From Promethearchaeota archaeon (GTDB lineage: Archaea; Asgardarchaeota; Lokiarchaeia; Sigyniarchaeales; SOKP01), in contig JAEOSU010000100.1 in the NCBI GenBank assembly GCA_016840165.1, positions 1 through 43,578 of the forward strand: a stretch of DNA of 43,578 nucleotides. Direction: 5' to 3'. This document shows positions 34,054-41,808 of the stretch, piece by piece (the first letter of the stretch is position 1; the number at the start of each line of letters is the position of its first letter). Under the pieces are notes generated by a model that was not told the DNA's origin, did no database searches, and was given only the letters and a program-made list of their open reading frames with translations. The position numbers were made by a program, and so were the translations under genes.

Positions 34054-35265
34054 ATGGATCTAATGTCCGTTAATTTTAGCTTTATCAGTCCAAAAATAAT
34101 TTTTGGTAGAGGGGAACTTAATAAGATTGGTAAAGAAACCGTTTATCTTTTAAGAAAGAAAAATCTTGAGTATAAAAATGTTCTTTTGGTGACAGGAAAG
34201 TATTCATTGAAAAAAAGTGGATATTTAGATAAAATCAGAATAATATTAGAGAATGATGGGATCAATCCTTATCTTTATGATAAAGTAGTTAAGGAACCAA
34301 CAGTCGAACTGGTCAATCAAGGAACAAAATTCGCTCTAAAGGGAGATTGTAAATTGGTGATTGGAGTTGGTGGGGGCTCAGTAATGGATACCGCAAAAAC
34401 TATTGCTGGATTAGTGACGAATGGAGGTAAAGTACAAGATTATCACGCAGGAAAGGAATTTATGAAACCTCCTTTACCATTTATTCTAGTCCCAACTACT
34501 TCAGGTACCGGGTCTGAAATTACAAATAATGCGGTAATAAAAGATCAAAAATTAGGAATAAAAAAAAGTATTCGAGGTTTATTGGCAAACACGGCTTTAT
34601 TAGATCCTGAACTTACCCTTACACTGCCTAAGGAAAATACAGCATATTCAGGTGCTGATGCTTTTGTTCAAGCTATTGAATCGTTAGTATCAAAAAGTGC
34701 AAATTTTATTTCAGACTTTTTTGCTAAAGAAGCAATAAAAACTCTAGGGGAAACCTTGCCAAAAGTAGTTAAAGATCTAAATAACATAGAATTAAGAGAG
34801 AAAATGATGCTCGGGAGCCTTTTTGATGCATTATCATTTTCTAACGGTAAGTTAGGTGCGGTTCATGGATTTGCTCATCCAATCGGTATAAAATTCGATA
34901 TTCCACATGGTCTAATTTGTGGTATGCTCCTCCCTTATGTTATGGATTTTAATTTAAAAATAGATTCCGTTGTCAAGAAGTATGCATGGATAGCTGATAC
35001 ATTTTCTGCTCAAAATATACTTAGTGATTACGGTGATTGCCCAGAGAAACTCCCTAAAGAAAATATTGAGAAAGCTAGGTGGGCAATCGAAAAATTAAAA
35101 GATATTCTCTCTTATATAGGAATACCGCTCCATTTAAATGAAATTGGGATTAAAGAATCTGATCTTGAGGATATAGTAAATGATACTAAAGGAAGTTCTT
35201 TAGAAAATAATCCACGTGATACTAATAAAGAGACTTTAAAAGCCATTCTTCGAAATGCGTTATAA
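34054..35265 (+). CDS. Iron-containing (group III) alcohol dehydrogenase
   Basis: A 403-residue protein. The NAD(P) loop is GVGGGSVMDTAK, followed by PTTSGTGSE. The metal site is Asp in GADAFVQAIES and His residues in GAVHGFAHPIG and DIPHG; the second ligand position (His in DALTHAIE of FucO-type enzymes) is Gln here, a variant seen in part of the family. It reduces aldehydes or oxidises alcohols; the substrate is unknown. The start could be ATG 34054 (GTGAT upstream) or 34063; a longer form from 34027 would overlap the GTPase. Confidence 0.9.
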   Translation: MDLMSVNFSFISPKIIFGRGELNKIGKETVYLLRKKNLEYKNVLLVTGKYSLKKSGYLDKIRIILENDGINPYLYDKVVKEPTVELVNQGTKFALKGDCKLVIGVGGGSVMDTAKTIAGLVTNGGKVQDYHAGKEFMKPPLPFILVPTTSGTGSEITNNAVIKDQKLGIKKSIRGLLANTALLDPELTLTLPKENTAYSGADAFVQAIESLVSKSANFISDFFAKEAIKTLGETLPKVVKDLNNIELREKMMLGSLFDALSFSNGKLGAVHGFAHPIGIKFDIPHGLICGMLLPYVMDFNLKIDSVVKKYAWIADTFSAQNILSDYGDCPEKLPKENIEKARWAIEKLKDILSYIGIPLHLNEIGIKESDLEDIVNDTKGSSLENNPRDTNKETLKAILRNAL

Positions 35266-35326
35266 TTAAAAATCATATAACACTATTTTATCAATAATTT
35301 AAAGTAAAACACTCTAGTTGATTAAT

Positions 35327-35665
35327 ATGAAATTTGTAAATGAGCATGATTTTAAATACCGAAATGGAAATTCAGGGGTGAAATATTTGATGCGTGGACC
35401 AAGCATTGACTGGGGAGTAATTTTGCTTAAGCCCGGAGAATTTATGGCAGAAAAGCCCCATGGACATAACCAAATTGATGAAACTTTCTATTTTGCTCAA
35501 GGGAATGGTGTGATGATCATTGATGATAAGGAATATGATGCACCCGAGGGAACAGTTTTTCTAGTAGAACCAAAAGAAATGCATAATATTAAAAATAATT
35601 CCAAAGACGATATAAAAATCATCTTTATTAAAGGCGAGTATAAACCAGATGACAAAATTGAATAA
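35327..35665 (+). CDS. Single-domain cupin_2 protein
   Basis: A 112-residue beta-barrel. The metal-binding cupin motifs are complete: KPHGHNQIDETFYF gives two His and a Glu, and PKEMHNI gives the third His. It may be a metal-dependent isomerase, dioxygenase or sensor; the substrate is unknown. TTGAT lies nine bases before ATG 35327. It is 35 bp before aIF1A, possibly in one transcript. Confidence 0.9.
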   Translation: MKFVNEHDFKYRNGNSGVKYLMRGPSIDWGVILLKPGEFMAEKPHGHNQIDETFYFAQGNGVMIIDDKEYDAPEGTVFLVEPKEMHNIKNNSKDDIKIIFIKGEYKPDDKIE

Positions 35666-35700
35666 AATTTATTTTCTAAAAACAATTATACATTTTGATT

Positions 35701-36081
35701 ATGGCTAATAAAAAAAAAGGTAAAGGGAAGAGAGGAAAAGGCCAACAAGACCAACCAGTTATAACTCGTGTCAAATATCCAAAGAAAAAGATCGGGGAGA
35801 TGTTTGCTAGAGTGGTAGAGATTTATGGAAATGATCGTATGGGCGTATTCTGTGAAGATAGTAAACATAGAATTGGGCGAATAAGAGGTAAAATTAAAAA
35901 AAGGGTTTGGATTCGGAAAGGAGATTTAGTAATTATAAATCCTTGGGAATTTGAGACAGAAACCCCTGATAAAATGGGAAAATGTGAAATTACATGGCGT
36001 TATACTCGTGCAGAGATCTCTTGGTTGGAAAGAAATAATAAAATTCCTGAAATGTTAGATATTAACAATATCCCTTTATAA
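35701..36081 (+). CDS. Translation initiation factor aIF1A
   Basis: A 126-residue OB-fold protein. It has a basic Gly/Lys N-tail, the core KIGEMFARVVEIYGNDRMGV, the RGKIKKRVWIRKGDLVII strand pair typical of eIF1A, and a C-terminal extension (residues ~95-126) longer than in most archaea. It binds the A-site of the small subunit and helps start-codon selection; aIF2-gamma is also in this window. TTGAT precedes ATG 35701. Confidence 0.94.
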   Translation: MANKKKGKGKRGKGQQDQPVITRVKYPKKKIGEMFARVVEIYGNDRMGVFCEDSKHRIGRIRGKIKKRVWIRKGDLVIINPWEFETETPDKMGKCEITWRYTRAEISWLERNNKIPEMLDINNIPL

Positions 36082-36260
36082 TTTTATATTCCTCTTTCTT
36101 TTAGTTCTTATCATTGATATGAATAATGTATTTTTACAAATAGAATTGAGAAAAAGAAAAATTTTTTAATTTAGATTTCCTTATTATCTTAGACTTCTTA
36201 TCCAAGAAATTTTTTATTCTTTAATTAAGGAGAATTCAAATAAGGAGATTGTGAAGAAAT

Positions 36261-37010
36261 ATGGTCGAAAATAATGATAAAATAAAAGATAGTGATCTCG
36301 AAGATACTAGTGAAGAAATCGTAGATGAATCAGAGGATTTAGAAGATTTAACTACACTTTTTGCTGTACGGACTACTAGAAACCAAGAGAGTAATATTTT
36401 AAAAAAGATTTTTTTTCGTTTCAAAATGTTAGATGTCATCCCAGATATCAGGGCTATGTTAGTCTCACCTCTACTTCCAGGCTATATTTTCTTCGAAGCG
36501 CCTCAAAAGCGAGATGTACAGATTGCTGTCCAAGGAATACAGCATATTAAAGGCAGAATTGTCCAAAATATAAAATTATCGGAATTAAAACATATATTAC
36601 TTCCGAGAAGTGTAACAGAATACTTAGAAGAAGGGGATACTGTCGAGATCATAAGTGGTGTATTCGAAGGTGCTCGAGCAGTAGTTATGCGAATGCCCCA
36701 TGATACATCTAGTAGTGAGGAAGTAGTTGTACGCTTATTGCAGGAGGAAACCCCTATCACCATAAAAATTCATGGAGATTATCTGAAACTTGTAGAGAAA
36801 AAGGAGCCAGTAGAAGAGGAAATTCCAGAAATCAAAGTCACAGCAGAATCAGTCATTACAGACTTAGAAAAAGCTATATCATTTGATGATGATTTAGAAG
36901 ATCTTGAGGAGGAATCGCTGGAAGCTTCGAAATCAGATAAATATGAAGATTATTATGACGAGGAGGAAGAGGATGAGGAGGATGAGTGGGCTAAATTTGA
37001 TGGTTTTTAA
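36261..37010 (+). CDS. spt5: Transcription elongation factor Spt5 with acidic extensions
   Basis: A 249-residue protein. An acidic N-terminus (1-30) is followed by an NGN domain (~32-115: TLFAVRTTRNQE, LPGYIFFEA, GRIV) and a KOW domain (~121-178: EGDTVEIISGVFEGARAVV). A long acidic C-terminal tail follows (~183-249, with runs of Asp/Glu ending DEWAKFDGF). Typical archaeal Spt5 is ~150 residues and lacks such tails. It clamps RNA polymerase together with Spt4 and raises processivity. GGAG (36244-36247) and GTGA lie upstream of the ATG. Confidence 0.92.
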   Translation: MVENNDKIKDSDLEDTSEEIVDESEDLEDLTTLFAVRTTRNQESNILKKIFFRFKMLDVIPDIRAMLVSPLLPGYIFFEAPQKRDVQIAVQGIQHIKGRIVQNIKLSELKHILLPRSVTEYLEEGDTVEIISGVFEGARAVVMRMPHDTSSSEEVVVRLLQEETPITIKIHGDYLKLVEKKEPVEEEIPEIKVTAESVITDLEKAISFDDDLEDLEEESLEASKSDKYEDYYDEEEEDEEDEWAKFDGF

Positions 37011-37212
37011 TTCCATTCTCTTACTTAAGTCCTTTTTTATACATCATTCTAATTTGTCATTAATGTGAAAAAAATAATAGAATTACTCGTCAAAACTGCT
37101 TAATATTTTGTCATCATATAAAAATTACTTTAGATAAAAGAATTTTTAAACCTAAACTATCATTAAACAAGTATAGTATAGAAAAAACCATCAAAAATGT
37201 TATTGATTTAGA

Positions 37213-37959
37213 ATGATTAAAAATATCTTCATTATGAAATCAACCGGTGAGTTGATCTTTTATAAAACATATGAGGATATTTTCAACATTAAACTCACTA
37301 CCAGCTTTTTAAGCGCAATTTTTTCATTTGTAAAACAAACTTTGAAGACAAAAGAATTATCTGAAATAGAAGTGGGTCCATTTAGGTTTATATTCGAAAT
37401 TGAAAAAGCTAACTCAAGTGAATTAATGTTTGCTTTATTTAGTGACCGTACCGATAATCTAGTTGAATTACGTAATCAGCTCCGGGAAATAAAGAGTCAA
37501 TTTCTCCATCAATTTGACCTCCATTTACTTACGGAAAATTTCAATGGGGAGATTTCTCAGTATCAAAGTTTTGATATAAAAATTGATGAGATCATGGAAA
37601 ATAGTAAAAAATTAGTCTCAGAAGAGATTCAAAATGAACTATTAGAAGTTTTTCAGGAATTACATACTTTTTCGACATTTGTCATTTCTTCAGCACTGCT
37701 AACCCAAACTGGTAGAGTTATAGTATCCTATCTTGATGAAAACGTTTTATCGGAAATTATACGACTTTTAGAAAGTAGATTTATCATTGGGAATTCAAAA
37801 ATCCATGAGTTAATCTCGCTTGAGGAATATGGCATTTTATCATTAGTGGGGATTGAGAATTTCATTAGCGTAATTCAATTCGAGAGTAAGTGCCCATTTG
37901 AATCCGCCTTAATCATCTCTAAAAAATTTTCGAATCGGTTAAAAAAACTCATTATTTAG
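37213..37959 (+). CDS. Probable longin/roadblock-like protein
   Basis: A 248-residue protein. The N-terminal ~110 residues (IKNIFIMKSTGELIFYKTYED..., LSAIFSFV, EVGPFRFIFE, ELMFALFSD) follow the strand-strand-helix-strand pattern of longin-like domains seen in many Asgard proteins. The C-terminal part (~150-245: TFVISSALLTQTGRVIVSY, then YGILSLVGIENFISVIQF and a final helix) resembles a roadblock/LC7 fold. Such modules act as scaffolds or regulators of small GTPases, of which two lie ~4 kb upstream. The fold assignment is by pattern and needs structure prediction. Confidence 0.5.
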   Translation: MIKNIFIMKSTGELIFYKTYEDIFNIKLTTSFLSAIFSFVKQTLKTKELSEIEVGPFRFIFEIEKANSSELMFALFSDRTDNLVELRNQLREIKSQFLHQFDLHLLTENFNGEISQYQSFDIKIDEIMENSKKLVSEEIQNELLEVFQELHTFSTFVISSALLTQTGRVIVSYLDENVLSEIIRLLESRFIIGNSKIHELISLEEYGILSLVGIENFISVIQFESKCPFESALIISKKFSNRLKKLII

Positions 37960-38116
37960 CTAGTTTCTGAATCGTTGAATTAGAACTATTAAATGCACAA
38001 AATCAAACAATTATTTGATTAAATTAATAATTAAATATATGAAATCATATTTATTTTTACAAAAATTAAAAAGTTAGATCCCATTTTTCTACGCATAATA
38101 CTATTTCTACTAAAAA

Positions 38117-38122
38117 GAGGAG
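38117..38122 (+). promoter_or_regulatory. Shine-Dalgarno deciding a TTG start
   Basis: GAGGAG lies 7 bases before TTG 38130, a strong site supporting TTG initiation of the acyl-CoA dehydrogenase. Confidence 0.7.
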
Positions 38123-38129
38123 TTAAAAA

Positions 38130-39431
38130 TTGGAAGAGAATAAGACCAAATATATGGATAAAGCCATTAATGATGAAATTCTCGAGAAATTAAGCTTAAA
38201 AAATCGCTATCAATTCCTTAATACTACGATGATGACTGCTTTGGAGCCAGATCAATTCAATTTTCTTCGTTCCGCTGAAAAATTCTGTATGCGCTATGAA
38301 AAAAAAAATAAGATCGTTCACAGTAATGATGAGGATTTATATGACTGGATTTCTGATTTCGGAAAAGAAGGATTAATCTCAAGGGCTCACCCCTTTACAG
38401 AAATTGATATGGATTATGATTCCTATGGAATGGCAACTGAATTATTAAGATGCCTTGCTTTGAACTTTTTTGACCCACAATTTTCGATGGGCGGTGGTGC
38501 CACCGTACTTGCCATCAATCCGGTGTATTATCATCATGAAAACATACCTATAAGATTAGAGATCTTAAAGAAATTCGTAACAGGCGAAACTCCTGGAGCG
38601 ATTCTTATTACTGAACCGGAACGGGGTTCCGATGCTGTACATATGTTAACTTTATTAGAGGAAAAAGATGATGGTAGCTATCTTGTCAATGGGGAAAAAA
38701 TTTACAATACCAACGCACCGAAAGCGGGTTATGTTGTAGCTTATGCTACAGCAGAAGAGAATAATGGAAACACCATGGCTCAAGTCCTCATCGATACCTC
38801 ATGGGATGGATGGAATTGTGATCGCGTCTTCATACCCTGGGTCCCTCGTGTATATTTAGGCCATGAACATTTAGTGAATCTTCGCGTTCCGAAAGATTAC
38901 ATCTTAGGACCCATAGGAAAAGGACGCGAACACTTATTTGAAGGACTCGTTCCTGAACGTATCGGTATTGCCCTTGACTCTACCTCTCAATGTTGGAATG
39001 CTATCGCTCACGCAGCTATTTATGTGAACAATCGTAAACAATTTAATCAAGAAATTTTAAAATTCCAGGGCGTTGGGTTTCTTTTGACCGATCTATGGGC
39101 GCGATTAACCAATGTGACGCTCGGATTATTGAGGTTCTGTGAAAAATACGATGAAAAGATTGAGAAGTTCGGCGGTGAACTCCCGAAAAATATTTCTCAG
39201 GCAATGGTAGCTTCAGCTTCAATGTTTAAATATCATTGTACTGCACTTTCAAAGGATATTTGTTATGAGGCTGCTAACCTCATGGGCGGTGCAGGTTTAT
39301 GTGATAACCTTTTAACACATGACCTTTTAAATATCTCTCGAATCCAGGAAATTGTAGGAGGTAGCAGGCAAATCCAGCAGTATATCATGAGTATGGCTAT
39401 GAGAACATTGTATAAAATGACGGGAATCTAA
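38130..39431 (+). CDS. Acyl-CoA dehydrogenase-like flavoprotein (copy 1)
   Basis: A 433-residue protein of the acyl-CoA dehydrogenase fold: N-terminal helical domain, the FAD/acyl segment ILITEPERGSDAV, middle beta-domain and C-terminal four-helix bundle (VASASMFKYHCTALS; ISRIQEIVGGSRQIQQYI). The usual catalytic Glu of the YEGT motif is Gly410 here (IVGGS). The catalytic base may be elsewhere, as in isovaleryl-CoA dehydrogenase, or the chemistry may differ. No ETF genes are nearby. A close paralog is encoded convergently 536 bp downstream. Confidence 0.88.
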   Translation: MEENKTKYMDKAINDEILEKLSLKNRYQFLNTTMMTALEPDQFNFLRSAEKFCMRYEKKNKIVHSNDEDLYDWISDFGKEGLISRAHPFTEIDMDYDSYGMATELLRCLALNFFDPQFSMGGGATVLAINPVYYHHENIPIRLEILKKFVTGETPGAILITEPERGSDAVHMLTLLEEKDDGSYLVNGEKIYNTNAPKAGYVVAYATAEENNGNTMAQVLIDTSWDGWNCDRVFIPWVPRVYLGHEHLVNLRVPKDYILGPIGKGREHLFEGLVPERIGIALDSTSQCWNAIAHAAIYVNNRKQFNQEILKFQGVGFLLTDLWARLTNVTLGLLRFCEKYDEKIEKFGGELPKNISQAMVASASMFKYHCTALSKDICYEAANLMGGAGLCDNLLTHDLLNISRIQEIVGGSRQIQQYIMSMAMRTLYKMTGI

Positions 39432-39967
39432 TCTAACTATTCATTTTTTTTACTTTTTTCTATTTTTTTCATTCTTATCATGAGTTAATTATGATTCTTG
39501 ATATAGATTGTTTCTTTCATAAAAACGAGTTATTACAATACCCAGAGCTAATATACCTAAAGTTAGAATTATAAAAATAAAAAAACGACAAAATTTTGTG
39601 AATAAAACGTATATAAAGCCATAATAAAAGAACTTAGCATCGCAATTGATGTTATAGATAAGATTATATAAAAATTGTTTTTTATTCTTAATCTACTCCT
39701 TTTGGTTCTTTATTAAGTCTTTACTTTTATTCCAATTCTTAATTAAAGTTATATTTCCCATTAAGATTATAGTTTTGTTAAGTATATATTTATTCTTATA
39801 CAAAGTGCATATTTTATAGTGTTTTTGCAATGAATTGGATTAAAAATTGAATTGCTTTAGCTTAGTAAATCAATTTTTTTTGGTCTTTATGTGTCTAACT
39901 CATATAAATATAAGAATAGAAAAAGGAAAAATTTTTTGATTTGTAATCAAAATAATTTTTAATTAAA
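39432..39967. other. 536-bp AT-rich gap between dehydrogenase paralogs
   Basis: It contains no intact gene. The minus strand holds a frameshifted two-helix membrane-protein remnant (listed separately). The rest is very AT-rich with no recognised RNA gene; a TATA-rich stretch lies near 39780-39800. Confidence 0.6.
39489..39700 (-). pseudogene. Frameshifted remnant of a small two-helix membrane protein
   Basis: Downstream of an AAGGAG on the minus strand, one frame reads KNNFYIILSITSIAMLSSF and then IMALYTFYSQNFVVF, ending in a stop just after a seven-T run. The next frame continues as FIFIILTLGILALGIVITRF, YERNNLYQES and a stop. One extra T in the run would join them into a ~65-residue protein with two membrane helices. 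No ATG stands at the expected start (first in-frame ATG at 39640). It is probably decayed; a sequencing error in the homopolymer or programmed slippage is possible. Confidence 0.45.
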
Positions 39968-41263
39968 TTAGCCTACTGACATTTTATAGAGAGTGCGTAA
40001 ACTAAGGCTCATGATATATTGCTGAATTTGCCTTGAACCGCCTACAATCTCCTGAATCCGAGAGATGTTTAAGTAGTCGTATAATAAAGTATTATCGCAC
40101 AAACCAGCGCCCCCACAGGCGTTCGCACATTCATAACACACTTTTTTAGCTAATTTAGAGGCTTGATATTTAAATTGCGACGCACTGGCGACCATTGCTT
40201 GGCTGATATTTTTCGGAATCTCTCCTCCAAATTTTTCATACTTTTCATCGAAGGCTTCACAGAATTTAAGAAGACCTAACGTCAGATTTGTCGTTCGTGC
40301 CCACAGATCCGCGAGTAAGAAACCAACTCCCTGGAATTTGAGAATTTCTTGGTTAAATTGCTTACGATTATTGGCGTAAATAATCGCATGGGCTAAAGCA
40401 CCCCAACATTCGCTCACACCCATAATGGCAATTGAGATCCGTTCGGGTACGAGACCCTCAAATAGATGTTCACGTCCTTTACCGACAGGTCCTAAGATAT
40501 ATTCTTTTGGAACACGTACGTCAGTTAGAGTCTCTTTCCCCAAATATAACTTTGGTACCCACGGAATATTAACCCGTTCGACTCCAAATCCTTCCCAACC
40601 GGTATTAACAAGAAATTGAGCCATTAAATTGCCATTATTTTGCTCTTGTGTGGCATATGCAACAACCCATTTGGATCGGGGTGCGTTAGTATTATATATC
40701 TTGATTCCATTAAGGAGGAAACTTCCATCATCCTGTGGTGTACAAGTAGTTAATTGATGTACCGCATCCGAGCCTCTTTCGGGTTCAGTTATAAGAATTG
40801 CTCCGGGAGATACCCCGGTAATCATATCTTTTAATGCTTCGAGTCTTTGTGGTATATTTTCATGATGTTCGTAGACTGGGTTGATAGCAAGTACGGTTGC
40901 CCCACCACCCATTGCAAATTGTGGGTCAAACATATCAATCGCGATATTTCTCATCAAATCTGCTGCGAGACCCCAATCATCATAATGTATATCACAAATA
41001 TCAAAAGTATGCTGACGGGTAATATATCCTTTTTCACCGAAATCTCGTACCCAATCATAAATATCCTCATTAGGTCCATGAGTAATATTATTTTTCTTCT
41101 CGTAGCGCATGCAAAACCGCTGGACTTCCCTCAAGAAATTAAACTCTTTTGGGGATAAAATAGAGGTAAGATTATTATTCAAGAACGCATAACGGTTTTT
41201 CAAACTGAATTTCTCGAGAATTTCATCATTAATAGCTTGGACTTTAAATTTTCTTTCACTCAC
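39968..41263 (-). CDS. Acyl-CoA dehydrogenase-like flavoprotein (copy 2)
   Basis: A 431-residue paralog of the product of 38130-39431, clearly more than half identical along its whole length (shared ILITEPERGSDAVH, NRKQFNQEILKFQGVGFLL, ISRIQEIVGGSRQIQQYIMS). The YEGT catalytic Glu position is again Gly (408). The start is GTG 41263 with GTGATC upstream, an exact match to the complement of the 16S 3' end. Codon use appears richer in C/G third positions than in neighbouring genes, as often seen for highly expressed genes. The substrate is unknown. Confidence 0.88.
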   Translation of the reverse strand: MSERKFKVQAINDEILEKFSLKNRYAFLNNNLTSILSPKEFNFLREVQRFCMRYEKKNNITHGPNEDIYDWVRDFGEKGYITRQHTFDICDIHYDDWGLAADLMRNIAIDMFDPQFAMGGGATVLAINPVYEHHENIPQRLEALKDMITGVSPGAILITEPERGSDAVHQLTTCTPQDDGSFLLNGIKIYNTNAPRSKWVVAYATQEQNNGNLMAQFLVNTGWEGFGVERVNIPWVPKLYLGKETLTDVRVPKEYILGPVGKGREHLFEGLVPERISIAIMGVSECWGALAHAIIYANNRKQFNQEILKFQGVGFLLADLWARTTNLTLGLLKFCEAFDEKYEKFGGEIPKNISQAMVASASQFKYQASKLAKKVCYECANACGGAGLCDNTLLYDYLNISRIQEIVGGSRQIQQYIMSLSLRTLYKMSVG

Positions 41264-41456
41264 ACTTGATCACAACTTGGAATTTGTTATTTAGTTTGTA
41301 AATTATATTCAAAAATATAAGCTACTTTTTTAATGTTTGTTCAAAGACATGTTTGATATAACAAGGAAATTCCCTTTAAAACGACCAATTAAAAAAGTCT
41401 GGATAATAAGAGTAAAAAAGTAGAAAAAAATAAGATTAATACTGATTTAGAACATT

Positions 41457-41672
41457 TTAGTCCTCGTCGTCCTCTTCTTCTCCCATGAGTTTTTCGATTT
41501 TATCTTCGAGTTCTTCGATTTTAGCTTCAAGAGCTTGAATTTTTTTATTGGTTTCACAAGTGGCACAGCCATCATCCTCATCACACTGAGGTAAAGTATC
41601 ACAGACTTCTTGAAGTTCGTCCATTTCTTCTAGTAATTTATCAACTTGGTCTTGAAGATCATCAATGCTCAT
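41457..41672 (-). CDS. Small acidic coiled-coil protein with central four-Cys cluster
   Basis: A 71-residue protein. A heptad helix (about 4-23) is followed by C24, C30, C36 and C39 in CDTLPQC and GCATC, then a second heptad helix (about 42-66) and an acidic tail. The layout suggests a helical hairpin whose tip binds zinc, like a miniature zinc hook. AAAGGTGTGA upstream is a good ribosome site. It is co-directional with the dehydrogenase copy and the DUF4139 gene. No family recognised. Confidence 0.75.
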   Translation of the reverse strand: MSIDDLQDQVDKLLEEMDELQEVCDTLPQCDEDDGCATCETNKKIQALEAKIEELEDKIEKLMGEEEDDED

Positions 41673-41808
41673 ATTTCACACCTTTTTAGGTAATTATGAT
41701 TAATCATACATTATTTATTTTTTTTTCCATAAAAATATCAAGAAAGGAGTAATTAAGTGGTTTATCGATAAGATAAGAGGAAAAAATAGAGAAAAGCCGA
41801 ATATACTA

